A stretch of DNA of 64,000 nt from Bacteroides sp. 51 (GCF_010500965.1 NZ_QVMI01000009.1:64572-128571); one strand, 5' to 3'; numbered from the stretch's first letter, positions 52,600 through 63,687 are shown. Numbers and translations: made by a program. Notes: generated from the sequence alone by a model not told the origin.

Positions 52600-55500
52600 A
52601 TGATTTCACTCATATCTAATACCTCTTCCGCTTTGGCAAAGTCGATCCTCCTGATTGTTTTGTTCACATTCGTTCCCTCTCTGTTGAGTGCCGGGCCTAC
52701 CCAGAGAGACATTGCTTTCTTTAAGATATCCATTGAAGAAGGACTGTCTCAAAGTACCGTTTTCGATATTGCCCAGGATAATATGGGTAATCTTTGGGTG
52801 GCTACTGCTGATGGACTGAATAAGTATGACGGATACCGCTTTACGGTTTACCGCTCCGATAGCGAAGACGAGGAGGCTATCCAGTCCGATTATCTCCGGG
52901 CGCTGTGCATGGTAGAAGGCGAGCGCATACTGATTGGCGGAAAGAGCGGTGTAACGCTGTATGATATCCGAAAGAACCGTTTCACCAACCACCTCCTGAA
53001 TAAAGAAATCCATCAAATCATATCGTATAATGAGTCTATCTACTATATGATCTGCCTTTCGGATATATATAAATATAATGTGGAAACCGGAAACCTGTCA
53101 TTGGAATATGAAGCTAAGGACCTGAATCTGCATACCATTAAACTCTATAACAATCAACTTCTATTGGGTACAAGCAAGGGGTTATACTATTTTAAAGACG
53201 GTAATCTGGAACCTTACCCCGTTGTGGTTGATGCTTTAGTACAAGACATTAAGCAGGTAAACAACGGCTTTTGGTTGGCAACTGAGGGGAAAGGTCTGCT
53301 CTTTCTGCATAATAACGGCGGCATCAAAAGTTACATGCCTGTTAAAGGCAACGATAAAAGCCTGATTTCCCCCAATGTCCGGAAGCTGGAGATTGATGCC
53401 CAGGGCCGGTTGTGGGTAGGGACGATGGACGGATTGAGTATATATAACCAGGAAACCGACGACTTCGCCTGCTACAATAGCAGTTCCATTAAAGAAGGAA
53501 AGATTAGCCATAATTCCATCCGTAGCATGTGCCTCGATAATCAGGGGGGTATGTGGTTGGGAACTTATTTTGGCGGACTGAATTATTATCATCCGCTTCA
53601 GAATCAGTTCAAGAACATTTCAAACATTCCGTTTACCAACAGTCTGAGCGATGATATAATCAGTTGTATTGTCGAAGGGAAGCCCGGCGAATTGTGGATT
53701 GGTACCAATGATGAGGGGTTGAACCGGTACGACACCCAGACGGGAGAATTTACTTATTATTCTAAAGAAAACTGCCTGCTGTCCAACAACATCAAGGCTG
53801 TATTGGTGGATGGAGATTATATCTATGTGGGTAGCCATGGGGGTGGAATGAGTCGTGTTCATATTAAAACCCGTCAGGCCCGGCACTATACCAAGGAAAA
53901 CAGTAAGCTGGGTAGTAACGACGTGTACAGCATTCTGAAAGATAAGAAAGGGAATCTGTGGATTGCTACACTGGATGGGTTGAAAATTCTCGATCCCTCT
54001 GCTGAGATATTCTATACGATCTCCGATTACAAGCCTATTGGGGTGTCTACCGATAACCTCGCCGCCTTGCTTTCTTCCCGGCAGGTACACGCGCTCTATC
54101 AGGATAGCAAAGACAAAATATGGATCGGCACCGAACTGGGTGTTTATACCTTCTCGCTGAATAACAACCTGTTGGTACATTACGATATCGGTTCCACAAA
54201 GAAGTACGAGCGTATTAACTGCTTCCTTGAGAGCTATGACAAAAGGATATGGATCGGCATGCATTCCGGTCTTGGTGTGCTGGATGATGCTACCCAGACC
54301 ATCCGGACGTTCAATACGCACAATGGCTTGCCGAACAATAACGTTTATGGTATACTGGAGGATGGCAACAACCGCCTCTGGATCAGTACCAATAACGGTT
54401 TGGCTTGTATCACGCCCGGATTTGAGAGAATCCGCTATTATACGTTGAAAGACGGCATTCAGGGCGATCAGTTTAATTATTATGCTTACTGCCGCCTGCA
54501 ATCCGGCGAGATGTATTTCGGGGGAGTAAACGGGATTACCCATTTCTTCCCGGAGCATCTGATAGACAATCCGTATATACCCCAGGCGGTGATCAGCGAC
54601 CTGAAAGTATACAATACCACTGTGCTTCCCGATGATGGTACCGGAATTGTGGAGCAGGACATCAGCTATACGCAAAGCATTACGCTGAGACCAACACAGA
54701 ACTCCTTTAGCCTTCAGTTTACAGTGCCCAATTTCCTTTCCATGAAGCACGATATGTTTGCCTATCGGCTGGAAGGGGTGGACGGGAATTGGATTTATAC
54801 TTCCGATAATCAGCCGGTGGTATACTCCAACCTCAACCCCGGCCATTACGTTTTTCAGGTGAAGGCCGGAAACCGTGACGCCCGGTGGAGCGAAGAGGTG
54901 CGCGAACTAAACATACGGGTTCTTCCCTTCTGGTGGGATACGCTGTGGTTCAAAGCTGGCTTGCTCTTGTCTACCATTCTCGTTCTGTATCTCCTTATAC
55001 GTGTTTATAATAACAGGCAGAAATTGAAAAACGAACTCGCACTCGAACGCCTGGAACAGGAGAAAAAGGAAGAAATTAACCAGACGAAACTCCGGTTCTT
55101 CATCAACATTTCCCATGAATTCCGCACGCCGCTTACCTTAATCCTGTCGCCTCTGAAAGAGTTGATCAATCACTCGACAGATAAGTGGGCGAAGAATCAG
55201 ATGGAGATTGTGATGCGAAATGCCAACAAGCTCATGCATCTTGTAGACCAGCTTATGGACTATCGCAAAGCAGACCTGGGCGTTTTTGCGCTTAAGGTTC
55301 TGGAGGGCGATGTAAGCAAACAGGTCGATGAACAGATGGAACTTTTCGACCGGCTGGCAAGGCAAAAGGATATTGATTTTGTCTACGAGAACAGCCTGAG
55401 CCGCGAAAAGGTGTGGTACGACCCGGCTTACTTTGACCTGATCGTGAGCAACCTGCTGTCCAACGCCTTTAAGTTTACCCCTCAGCACGGATCAATTACC

Positions 55501-56646
55501 ATTAAAACTTACCTGAGGGATGAGAACTTCGTGTTCAGCATCAGCGATACGGGTACGGGTATGAAAGAAGAAGACCGGGCAAGGGCTTTCGAACGCTTCT
55601 TCCAGGCGAACAACGAGGTGAAGGGAACGGGCGTGGGACTATCGCTCGTGAAGCGGTTGGTAGAGTTGCATCATGCGCAGATTGAGTTACAAAGCGCCAT
55701 CGGTCAGGGAACCACCGTCATCGTTTCCATACCGCAGGATATCAATATCTATCCGGAGCAGGAAAGAGCCGAGGCAAAGGAAGATCTGGGATTCTACCGC
55801 CAGATGTCTGATGAGAAAATAGACCTGCTCGTCCAACCCGGTGAGTATGCCAACCGCGCGGACGACGAAACGGGCGAGGAGGCTAAGAAGCCAACCATTC
55901 TTATAGTAGAAGATGACCCGGACGTAAGGAGTTATCTGATCAATAACTTTCAGGATGTGGCGCGTGTTGAGAAAGCCACCAACGGCAAGGAAGCCTTGGA
56001 GGTGATCAATGAAAAAGAAGTTGACCTTATGATCACCGACCTCATGATGCCTGTGATGGATGGTATGGTGTTGACCAAGACGATTAAGCAGAACATAAAA
56101 ACAAGTCACATCCCCGTCATCATGCTTACCGCAAAGTCCGGCGAGGAAGATAAATACGAAGGGTTTGTGGCAGGGGCCGACAGTTATATACAGAAGCCGT
56201 TCGATATTTCGATACTTAAAGTCAGGGTGCGGAATATGCTTCAAAGTAAGTACAGGATATTGCAGCATTACTCCGATACACTCGAGATTGAGCCTCAGAA
56301 GCTGGCTCTTAACGAACTTGACAGGGAGTTTCTGGAGAAGGCAAAAAGCATCGTCGAGAAGAACATGGATAATGTAGACTTCTCGGTCGACGATTTCTGC
56401 CGCGATATGGCCATGAGCCGTTCCAACCTTCACCTGAAGATGAAAGCCATTACCGGCGAGTCTACCGTTGAGTTCATCAAGAAGATCCGGTTCAACGAGG
56501 CGTGCAATCTATTGAAAGATGGAAGGTACTCCGTAACGGAAATCAGTACGATGGTGGGCTTTAGCGCGTCTTCATACTTCACCACCAGCTTCAAGAAATA
56601 CTTCGGAATGCTACCTACCGAATATGTCAGGAAACTGAAGGAATAG
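52600..56646 (+). CDS. Hybrid two-component system regulator (HTCS)
   Basis: 1348 residues in one chain. Signal/anchor (about 1-32); 14-blade-type propeller repeats (FDIAQDNMGNLWVATADGLN, LWVGTMDGLSIYN, IWIGTELGVYTF); Y_Y_Y domain (about 690-780, FAYRLEGVDGNWIYTSDNQP); membrane helix (about 783-805); histidine kinase with H839 in INISHEFRTPLTL, N box NLLSNAFKFTP and GTGVGLSLVKRLVE; receiver with D1147 in ITDLMMPVMDG and the lysine in YIQKPFD; AraC-type DNA-binding domain (about 1240-1345, MVGFSASSYFTTSFKKYFG). Senses oligosaccharide in the periplasm and activates the PUL. Sits between lyase/GH88 genes and SusC/D, as BT4663 does in the B. thetaiotaomicron heparin PUL. Confidence 0.96.
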   Translation: MISLISNTSSALAKSILLIVLFTFVPSLLSAGPTQRDIAFFKISIEEGLSQSTVFDIAQDNMGNLWVATADGLNKYDGYRFTVYRSDSEDEEAIQSDYLRALCMVEGERILIGGKSGVTLYDIRKNRFTNHLLNKEIHQIISYNESIYYMICLSDIYKYNVETGNLSLEYEAKDLNLHTIKLYNNQLLLGTSKGLYYFKDGNLEPYPVVVDALVQDIKQVNNGFWLATEGKGLLFLHNNGGIKSYMPVKGNDKSLISPNVRKLEIDAQGRLWVGTMDGLSIYNQETDDFACYNSSSIKEGKISHNSIRSMCLDNQGGMWLGTYFGGLNYYHPLQNQFKNISNIPFTNSLSDDIISCIVEGKPGELWIGTNDEGLNRYDTQTGEFTYYSKENCLLSNNIKAVLVDGDYIYVGSHGGGMSRVHIKTRQARHYTKENSKLGSNDVYSILKDKKGNLWIATLDGLKILDPSAEIFYTISDYKPIGVSTDNLAALLSSRQVHALYQDSKDKIWIGTELGVYTFSLNNNLLVHYDIGSTKKYERINCFLESYDKRIWIGMHSGLGVLDDATQTIRTFNTHNGLPNNNVYGILEDGNNRLWISTNNGLACITPGFERIRYYTLKDGIQGDQFNYYAYCRLQSGEMYFGGVNGITHFFPEHLIDNPYIPQAVISDLKVYNTTVLPDDGTGIVEQDISYTQSITLRPTQNSFSLQFTVPNFLSMKHDMFAYRLEGVDGNWIYTSDNQPVVYSNLNPGHYVFQVKAGNRDARWSEEVRELNIRVLPFWWDTLWFKAGLLLSTILVLYLLIRVYNNRQKLKNELALERLEQEKKEEINQTKLRFFINISHEFRTPLTLILSPLKELINHSTDKWAKNQMEIVMRNANKLMHLVDQLMDYRKADLGVFALKVLEGDVSKQVDEQMELFDRLARQKDIDFVYENSLSREKVWYDPAYFDLIVSNLLSNAFKFTPQHGSITIKTYLRDENFVFSISDTGTGMKEEDRARAFERFFQANNEVKGTGVGLSLVKRLVELHHAQIELQSAIGQGTTVIVSIPQDINIYPEQERAEAKEDLGFYRQMSDEKIDLLVQPGEYANRADDETGEEAKKPTILIVEDDPDVRSYLINNFQDVARVEKATNGKEALEVINEKEVDLMITDLMMPVMDGMVLTKTIKQNIKTSHIPVIMLTAKSGEEDKYEGFVAGADSYIQKPFDISILKVRVRNMLQSKYRILQHYSDTLEIEPQKLALNELDREFLEKAKSIVEKNMDNVDFSVDDFCRDMAMSRSNLHLKMKAITGESTVEFIKKIRFNEACNLLKDGRYSVTEISTMVGFSASSYFTTSFKKYFGMLPTEYVRKLKE

Positions 56647-56718
56647 CAAAATGCAACCGCCTCATTTTCGGTTTGCAATGGGCGTGTTTTTCAAATGATA
56701 CTTTCTTGGATGTTCTGA

Positions 56719-56797
56719 CACCCGGGTCTCAAGTGCTTTCACACCCGGGTGTCAGCCATCTTTACACCCGGGTGTCAATGGGTCTGACACCCGGGTG
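56719..56797. repeat. Four CACCCGGGT palindromes at exact 23-bp period, array 2
   Basis: CCCGGG cores at 56721-56726, 56744-56749, 56767-56772 and 56790-56795: centres 23 bp apart. Units 2-4 have ACACCCGGGTGTCA and unit 1 ACACCCGGGTCTCA. Unlike array 1 the flanks read TGACACCC rather than TACACCC. Downstream of the hybrid regulator. In the rest of 56647-57300 I see no gene, only a TATCCGG direct repeat (57123-57129, 57142-57148) as a possible regulator site. Confidence 0.85.
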
Positions 56798-57300
56798 TCA
56801 GAAATTCCGGGCTACTTGCATTTGAAATCTAAGGCATCGGAAAAACACAAAAATGCAAGGCCGAAAAATGCTTTTTGAAGCTATAAAACCCTATTCAACC
56901 CATCGGATTGCACAATTTCTAATATAAATTCAATAATATTTAAGTTCCGGTGCACCCGGTTTACAATAAACGAAACATGGCTAAAGTCTCATTTGCCCGA
57001 TTCGTCGTAATATTGCATTATCAATCTGCCACAGTTTTGGCGGGTGTAATGTTAACCCATAAAGTTTAATGAAATGAGACTGATCTCAAAATCCCTTAGT
57101 ATAGCTTTACTCTTTGATACGATATCCGGAATATCATCAACTATCCGGTATCTACTGGTATAGGAGGCACGTAACAGAGCGGGGCGTATGCATATTAACC
57201 AAATATGAAGTCGTCAACCCTCCATACACCCCCTCTGTTTGCGCTGCTGTATAAATGAAACAAACTTAAAATCAAACCAATAAGTTACACCTTATATAAT

Positions 57301-60300
57301 ATGAAAACAATTCGAATCCTTCTTTTCTTCTTCTTTGCCGCGGCAGCCACAGGTTCCGGCCTGCGTGCCCAGAATAAAGTAGAAGTCATCGGCAAAGTCT
57401 CCGACCAGGAGAAACTAGAGATGATCGGTGCCACCGTCCGCGAAAAAGGAGCCAACAACGGTGTCGTGACCGACCTTGACGGAAGATACAAAATCACCGT
57501 TTCGGCCGGTGCCACCCTGGAGTTTGCCTATCTCGGTATGCGTACCAAAGAAGAAAAAGTAAACGGACGGAGCATTATAAACGTCGTGCTCGAATCGGCA
57601 GATGTGGAGCTTAACGAAGTGGTCGTTATCGGCTACGGCACCGTGAGACGTGGCGAGCTTACCAGTTCCATCGCTTCGGTACGGGGAAAAGAAATTGAAA
57701 AACTACCCGTCACCGATGCCCTGCAAGCCCTCGCGGGACGGGTAGCCGGACTGCAAATCACCTCCGCATCCGGTAGCCCCGATGCTACCACGCAGGTCAA
57801 GATACGTGGCGGGATATCCATTACCCAAAGCAACGACCCCCTATACATTGTTGATGGTTTCCCGGCACCCGACGGACTGACGGGCATCGAGCCATCCGAC
57901 ATCGAATCCATCGACGTCATGAAAGATGCCTCGGCAACCGCCATTTACGGTGCCGCCGGTGCCAACGGAGTCATCCTCATTACCACAAAATCGGGGGCCG
58001 AAGGAAGAGCCAACGTCACCTTCGATGCTTATATCGGTATGAAGAAAATAACCAAACGAGTGAAAACACTCAGCGTAGCCGACTTCGTTCGGCTGGAATA
58101 CGAACGCGCCATGCTAAAGTCAGAAGACGATCAAAGAGGCATCGTAGGTGTATACGGTGGTGGATACAACAACGCACTATCCGTAAAAGACAACATGCAG
58201 AACACCTGGTACGACATACCGGAATACTACAACAACCGTCCCGGCGTAAACTGGCAGGATGAAGTCTTCGATGGCTATACCCCCATCACACAGAACTACC
58301 GCCTCTCTGTTGATGGCGGAACGAAAGAAACCAACTTCAACGTATCCCTTTCGCATACCAACGACGATGGTATTATGACCAACAGCGGTCTTGAAAGAAA
58401 CAATATCCGCCTGCGGTTCGGACATAAACTATCTCCTAAAGCCACGCTGAATGCCAGCGCCATCTATACCGAAGACCAGATCTCCGGCTTAGGCTCCCTT
58501 CAGGATGGTGGACGGTTTAGCGCCATGCGGCAGATTATCCAATCGCGCCCCGTCATATCAAGAGATGGAAACGACAGAACGTTGGTCGACCTGAACGTTG
58601 ACCCTATGCTCGAAGATGATAGTGGCAACGTCATGATCAACCCCATTACCGCCATCCGCGAAGAAGAAAGAGATCGCGGAACGGAGATCATCAACTTCAA
58701 TGCCAGCCTAAAGTATGAACTCATCAAGGGGCTTGTCTTCCAGACACAAGGCTCCCTTCGCCGCCGCTCATCCTGGAACGATGTGTTCTATCATGCCAAT
58801 AGCCGCCAGGCCATGCGAAGTGATGGCCCATACGCCATGCTGGCGAAGAATACCGATAAAGGCTGGAACTATACCAATACCGTAAACTGGCGTCCACGCC
58901 TTCCTAAAAAGCATAATATGAACATTATGGTAGGGCAGGAAGAAAAATACCGCAAGTTCACCAGCTATACGAGCCAGGTAAAAGGCTTCCCCGAAATCAA
59001 CAACGGGCTGAACAGCCTGCAACTCGGAACAACGGCTACTGTACCCGTAACCACCGTCGAAGGTGAAAGAGATCTGTCGTTCTTCACCCGTGTCACTTAC
59101 GACTACCTGAAGAAATACCTCTTCTCTGCCACCTATCGCCTCGATGGCTCCAGCAAGTTTGGCAATGCCCATAAGTGGGGACACTTCCCCTCGGCTTCTT
59201 TTGCATGGCGCGCCATTGACGAAGACTTCGTCAGAAACCTCAACCTATTCTCCGACTTTAAAGTTCGGTTTGGTGTAGGAACAGCCGGTAACAATAACAT
59301 CGGGCGGTACAAATCACTCTACCGGCTAAGGCCAGGCACCATGCCCGAGAACAATCAGGAGTCTAGCTCGGTAGGTTCCACCCAGCTTGCCAACCCCAAC
59401 CTGAAGTGGGAAACCGATATCAGCATCAACCTGGGACTGGAATTCGGGTTCTTCGACCAACGCCTGCAAGCCGTCATCGACCTCTACCAGAATACAGCGA
59501 AAGACCTGTTGCTGGAAAGGCAAATCCCCCTGGCCAGCGGATACGGCACGGTATTACAGAATATCGGAGAGACGGAGAACCGCGGTGTCGAAATCGCCCT
59601 CCGCTCGCACAATATAGAAACCAAAGATTTCCGGTGGACAAGCGCCCTGAACTTCTCTTTAAACAAGAACAAAGTCAAGCGGCTGACCAACGTGAAAGAA
59701 ATGCCCGTACGCTCTGCCTGGAACAGCAGTGGAGAATTTAACGACTACGATTACCTGCTCGAAGTAGGTAGCGCCCTGGGACAAATGTGGGGCTGGGAAG
59801 TGGAAGGACTTTACTCGGTAGACGACTTTAACTACAACCCCGAAACCCAAACCTATGAGCTGAGAGACAAAGTAGTGACCAGTCCCGACGTGGCAGTCAA
59901 GCCCGGCTACTGGAAGTACAAAGACCAGAACAAAGACGGAAAGATAGATGCCGAAGATCGTGTGGTTATCGGAAATGCCAACCCGAAGTTCTACGGAGGA
60001 TTAACCAATACCTTCGAATACAAAGATTTCGACTTCTCTTTTATCTTCAACTACAGCGTGGGAGGTAAAGTATATAACGCCAACAAAATGTTCTATACTA
60101 AGATGGATTATAAGTACAATAACAACCTGGAAGTAGTGAAAGACCGTTTCACTTATATCAACGAAAAGGGCGAGAACGTGTTCCACAATCCCGGCGAACT
60201 GGCCCGCATCAATCAGAACGCAAGTTTCACCTCTATAGATGGGAACGCAACGCTTCGGTTCAACTCCGAATACGTAGAGAACGCTTCCTTCCTGCGATTG

Positions 60301-60528
60301 TCCAATATCATGCTGGGCTATACATTGCCCACCCAACTCTCAAGGAAATTCTATGTACGCAAACTACGGGTGTACGCCAGTGCGAATAATCTTCTCACTC
60401 TTACCGGTTACTCCGGCTACGATCCCGAGGTGAATACCAACCCTAACAGCGGTCTAACCCCTGGTGTAGACTGGGGCGCTTACCCCCGTTCGTTTTCGAT
60501 GATCTTTGGTGTAAACATGACATTTTGA
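57301..60528 (+). CDS. SusC-like TonB-dependent receptor (heparan-sulfate-type PUL)
   Basis: 1075 residues, full-length for SusC. Signal peptide ending LRAQN; carboxypeptidase-regulatory-like domain (about 25-100, EMIGATVREKGANNGVVTD); the SusC signature EVVVIGYGTVRRGELTSSIA; plug domain (about 115-235; VKIRGGISITQSNDPLYIVD); 22-strand barrel ending MIFGVNMTF with terminal Phe. Imports oligosaccharides from the surface lyase products together with the SusD lipoprotein 6 bp downstream. No box of the hybrid regulator can be read with confidence upstream; the TATCCGG pair near 57123 is a guess. Confidence 0.97.
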   Translation: MKTIRILLFFFFAAAATGSGLRAQNKVEVIGKVSDQEKLEMIGATVREKGANNGVVTDLDGRYKITVSAGATLEFAYLGMRTKEEKVNGRSIINVVLESADVELNEVVVIGYGTVRRGELTSSIASVRGKEIEKLPVTDALQALAGRVAGLQITSASGSPDATTQVKIRGGISITQSNDPLYIVDGFPAPDGLTGIEPSDIESIDVMKDASATAIYGAAGANGVILITTKSGAEGRANVTFDAYIGMKKITKRVKTLSVADFVRLEYERAMLKSEDDQRGIVGVYGGGYNNALSVKDNMQNTWYDIPEYYNNRPGVNWQDEVFDGYTPITQNYRLSVDGGTKETNFNVSLSHTNDDGIMTNSGLERNNIRLRFGHKLSPKATLNASAIYTEDQISGLGSLQDGGRFSAMRQIIQSRPVISRDGNDRTLVDLNVDPMLEDDSGNVMINPITAIREEERDRGTEIINFNASLKYELIKGLVFQTQGSLRRRSSWNDVFYHANSRQAMRSDGPYAMLAKNTDKGWNYTNTVNWRPRLPKKHNMNIMVGQEEKYRKFTSYTSQVKGFPEINNGLNSLQLGTTATVPVTTVEGERDLSFFTRVTYDYLKKYLFSATYRLDGSSKFGNAHKWGHFPSASFAWRAIDEDFVRNLNLFSDFKVRFGVGTAGNNNIGRYKSLYRLRPGTMPENNQESSSVGSTQLANPNLKWETDISINLGLEFGFFDQRLQAVIDLYQNTAKDLLLERQIPLASGYGTVLQNIGETENRGVEIALRSHNIETKDFRWTSALNFSLNKNKVKRLTNVKEMPVRSAWNSSGEFNDYDYLLEVGSALGQMWGWEVEGLYSVDDFNYNPETQTYELRDKVVTSPDVAVKPGYWKYKDQNKDGKIDAEDRVVIGNANPKFYGGLTNTFEYKDFDFSFIFNYSVGGKVYNANKMFYTKMDYKYNNNLEVVKDRFTYINEKGENVFHNPGELARINQNASFTSIDGNATLRFNSEYVENASFLRLSNIMLGYTLPTQLSRKFYVRKLRVYASANNLLTLTGYSGYDPEVNTNPNSGLTPGVDWGAYPRSFSMIFGVNMTF

Positions 60529-60534
60529 TAAGCT

Positions 60535-62214
60535 ATGAAGACTATAATAAATAAAATAAAGCAAGCCGTATGGATATCCGCTTGCGCACTGGCAACAGTA
60601 ACCCTGTCCACCTCATGCAATGACTACCTGGACGAACCCATTTACGACTCCTGGGGAGAGGATTTCTTCAGCTCCACCGAAAGGCTCAACCTCGGTGTAC
60701 GCGGTGTACTCGAAAGTTTCAGTTCACAAGATACCTACGGCATGTCTTGGATGGTGTTTGATTGTGATACCGATATATCCCATATACAGGGAGCCGGAAC
60801 CGGGCATGTGGCCAGAGACTTGGGACATTACAACATTTATACTTCGCACGTCTGGCTGGAAAATGCATGGAAGCTGTACTACAAAGCCATAGATAGGGCA
60901 AACTTCATTCTCGCCAAGAAGGACGACGTAATAGTAGCCGATACCGATAAAGACCGGGCAACCTATAAACAACTGATCGCCGAGGCCAGAGTGATGCGGT
61001 CGCTGGCTTATTTCGACCTGATCAGACTCTTCGGCGACGTACCCTATAAGGACACCTATACCGTTCTCGATGGCGAAGATATGAAATACCCCCGCACCGA
61101 TTCACAGGAAATATACGGTCACATCTGCGAAGAAATGGAAGAAGCAGTCCCCGACCTGTTATGGCACGATGAATTCCCCGGTGGCTATGTGGGACGTTTC
61201 TCTAAGGGTGCCGGACATGCACTGCTTTCCCGCATGTATCTTTTCCGTGCCGGTTGGTCATTGCGACAATCCGGAACAATGGAACGACCGGCCGAATATA
61301 TGGATTATTACCGCAAGGCTTCCGAACATGCGGGTATGGTAATTCAATCGGGTAAACACGCTTTGAATGCCAAATACGATGCCGTATTTAAAAATATGTG
61401 CGAGTACAAACTCGAACCACAAGAGAACCTTTATGAATTTCAATTCTATAGCGCAACCGCTCAGAAAGGCGGATCAAGTCAGGTGGGTACCTATAACGGA
61501 GTGCTTATTGCACAAGGTTCAAGCTTTGGACGGGCAAACTCTTACATCAAAACCCATCACTTCTTCTACGATACGTTTGAGGATACCGACTTGCGGAAAG
61601 ATGTCTCTGTGGCTACATGGCGAATCAATTATACAGACGGGAAAGATGTGTATGCACCCATCGCCCGCAACCAAAGCTACACCTGGGCGCCGGCAAAATG
61701 GAGAAGAGACTGGCACGCAGGCGATGCCAAAGACCCCAACTATACCAACGTAAACTGGGTATTTCTTCGCTACTCCGATGTGTTACTGATGAAAGCCGAG
61801 GCGGAAAACGAAGTAAATAACGGTCCGACTGAGAGTGCCGTAGATTGTTTGAACCAGGTGCGCAGAAGAGCATACGGTTATGATCCGAATATCCCGAACG
61901 CTACGCTAGACTATACTGTTTCCGATTTCGATAAAGACACATTCTTCAAAGAAATCGTAGCCGAACGTGCCCGCGAACTTTGTTTTGAAGGTCACAGACG
62001 GATGGATCTTATCCGCTGGAACATGTTGGGCGATGCCATAACGAATACCAAGAAGCAATTCGATGCTGCAATTGCCGCAGGCGAACTCAGACAATATAGC
62101 TTTGATGCAGGCATTCGCTTTACACCCAATAAGCATGAACTCTATCCGGTGCCATCCCGCGAAATCTTAGAGACAGGCAATTTCTGGAAGCAGAACCCGG
62201 GATATACCAATTAA
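60535..62214 (+). CDS. SusD-like surface glycan-binding lipoprotein
   Basis: 559 residues. Lipoprotein signal TVTLSTSCND with the lipidated Cys. TPR-containing helical scaffold and the C-terminal SusD/RagB region (LNQVRRRAYGYD, FKEIVAERARELCFEGHRRMDLIRW, ELYPVPSREILETGNFWKQNPGYTN). Caps the SusC barrel and binds the glycan. Starts 6 bp after the susC stop, so the two are co-translated. Confidence 0.97.
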   Translation: MKTIINKIKQAVWISACALATVTLSTSCNDYLDEPIYDSWGEDFFSSTERLNLGVRGVLESFSSQDTYGMSWMVFDCDTDISHIQGAGTGHVARDLGHYNIYTSHVWLENAWKLYYKAIDRANFILAKKDDVIVADTDKDRATYKQLIAEARVMRSLAYFDLIRLFGDVPYKDTYTVLDGEDMKYPRTDSQEIYGHICEEMEEAVPDLLWHDEFPGGYVGRFSKGAGHALLSRMYLFRAGWSLRQSGTMERPAEYMDYYRKASEHAGMVIQSGKHALNAKYDAVFKNMCEYKLEPQENLYEFQFYSATAQKGGSSQVGTYNGVLIAQGSSFGRANSYIKTHHFFYDTFEDTDLRKDVSVATWRINYTDGKDVYAPIARNQSYTWAPAKWRRDWHAGDAKDPNYTNVNWVFLRYSDVLLMKAEAENEVNNGPTESAVDCLNQVRRRAYGYDPNIPNATLDYTVSDFDKDTFFKEIVAERARELCFEGHRRMDLIRWNMLGDAITNTKKQFDAAIAAGELRQYSFDAGIRFTPNKHELYPVPSREILETGNFWKQNPGYTN

Positions 62215-62238
62215 TAACCCCTTAAAACGATACGAAGT

Positions 62239-63687
62239 ATGAGATTTAAACATACCATATTTGCAACCTTGTCTTTTTTGATGGCGATGTTTGCAGCCTG
62301 TGATAGTGACGATGATAAGTCAGACCCGGACCTGCAACCTGACTATCTCACCTTTGAAGGCACCATTATAGGCAAAGAACAGGGGGAAGGGGAGAGCCCG
62401 TTATGGCCCGTAAATAACATCATCGGTTTGTATGCTACCAACGCCGATGAGAAGGCAATCCTAAGCGATTACCAGAACCTGCGCTATATCACCGAGAAAG
62501 GCGATGGCAAGTTTGCTCCGGGCAATAAGTATACCGATGTAATCTATTACCCCGAAGATATCCATAACGTACAGTTCATATCTTATTCACCCTATCGCAC
62601 AGAGATGACGAGCGGTGTTTATAAGGTCGATCTTACCCAACAGAGCAATCAGCATAACCTTGATTTGATGTATGCCGAAAGTACACAAACCAAACCTGCC
62701 GATAACCTCATCAAGCTGGACTTTGGGCATGAACTCTCCAAAGTAGTATTCAATATTAAAGCGGGAAAAGGCTTAAGTGCCTTAACCAACCTGAAAGTAA
62801 CCGTTACCAACCTGAAAGCGAAAGCCGATTATCGCTTATTGGACCGGTCGTTCAAGGAAGAGGAAACCGTTACCGATATCGTAATGAAAACAACCGCTGT
62901 AGATGGGGGAGCCATATCTGAAGGGATCATTCTGCCTACCGAAGCCGCAGAACGCAAGTTTGTATTCAGAGTGGTCATAGGGAACGATACGAAAACATTT
63001 GAGATCAATGCCAGTGAAGAAGTCTTTCCACGTGGTAAGAAACAAACCTTCGATATTACCCTGGAACGCAATGAAGTGATACTGGATGCGAAATCAACCA
63101 TCGAAGACTGGGGACTGGGCAGTTCGGAAACCATCATCATTGACCCTACAAAGCCTACAGGTGAAGGTGGTGGCGAGATAGAATACGTAACCAAAGAATT
63201 CTTTGCGGAAACCTTCGGAACGGGAGCCGCCAATATTAAACTAGACGAGTATACGGGTTTCGATATGTCGTCTCCGGTAGTTTATTCCAATGGCGTTGTC
63301 CGTTTAGACCTGCAACTACAACCGGACCGCTTCCCGGATAACGGATACTTCCTGACCATGTTACAGCATAACGGTACTCCGGCAAGTGAGAAAACGCTGA
63401 TTATTGATAACATTCCAAGCGAAGGATACCAGGATATGGTTTTGTCGTACGATTATGCAGCCGGTAACGTAGATATGAAGTTCGGCGATCTTACCTTAAA
63501 ATGTAACGGCGTAGAAGTCGCGTTGCCTGATCAGAAAATCAAGAATAGGGACCGATTTGAGGGAGTGAACGTAAATATTCCACAAGGTACAACAAAGATT
63601 GAGTTCGTTCAGGATAGGGCCACATTGAGTTATTTACGCCTGGATAATATCAAAATCAAAGGGAAAACCGCAAAAGAAAACAAATAA
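62239..63687 (+). CDS. Fimbrillin-like surface lipoprotein, candidate glycan-binding protein
   Basis: 482 residues. Lipoprotein signal FLMAMFAACDSDDDK. The first part (about 35-290) resembles fimbrillin/Mfa-like domains (NNIIGLYATN, DVIYYPEDIHNVQFISYSPY, LDFGHELSKVVFNI), a fold also used by PUL accessory lipoproteins. The C-terminal part (about 310-480) is a beta-sandwich-like domain of unknown family (EFFAETFGTGAANIKLDEYT). Third gene of the susC-susD operon, the usual place for a surface glycan-binding protein; the binding role is inferred. Confidence 0.85.
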   Translation: MRFKHTIFATLSFLMAMFAACDSDDDKSDPDLQPDYLTFEGTIIGKEQGEGESPLWPVNNIIGLYATNADEKAILSDYQNLRYITEKGDGKFAPGNKYTDVIYYPEDIHNVQFISYSPYRTEMTSGVYKVDLTQQSNQHNLDLMYAESTQTKPADNLIKLDFGHELSKVVFNIKAGKGLSALTNLKVTVTNLKAKADYRLLDRSFKEEETVTDIVMKTTAVDGGAISEGIILPTEAAERKFVFRVVIGNDTKTFEINASEEVFPRGKKQTFDITLERNEVILDAKSTIEDWGLGSSETIIIDPTKPTGEGGGEIEYVTKEFFAETFGTGAANIKLDEYTGFDMSSPVVYSNGVVRLDLQLQPDRFPDNGYFLTMLQHNGTPASEKTLIIDNIPSEGYQDMVLSYDYAAGNVDMKFGDLTLKCNGVEVALPDQKIKNRDRFEGVNVNIPQGTTKIEFVQDRATLSYLRLDNIKIKGKTAKENK

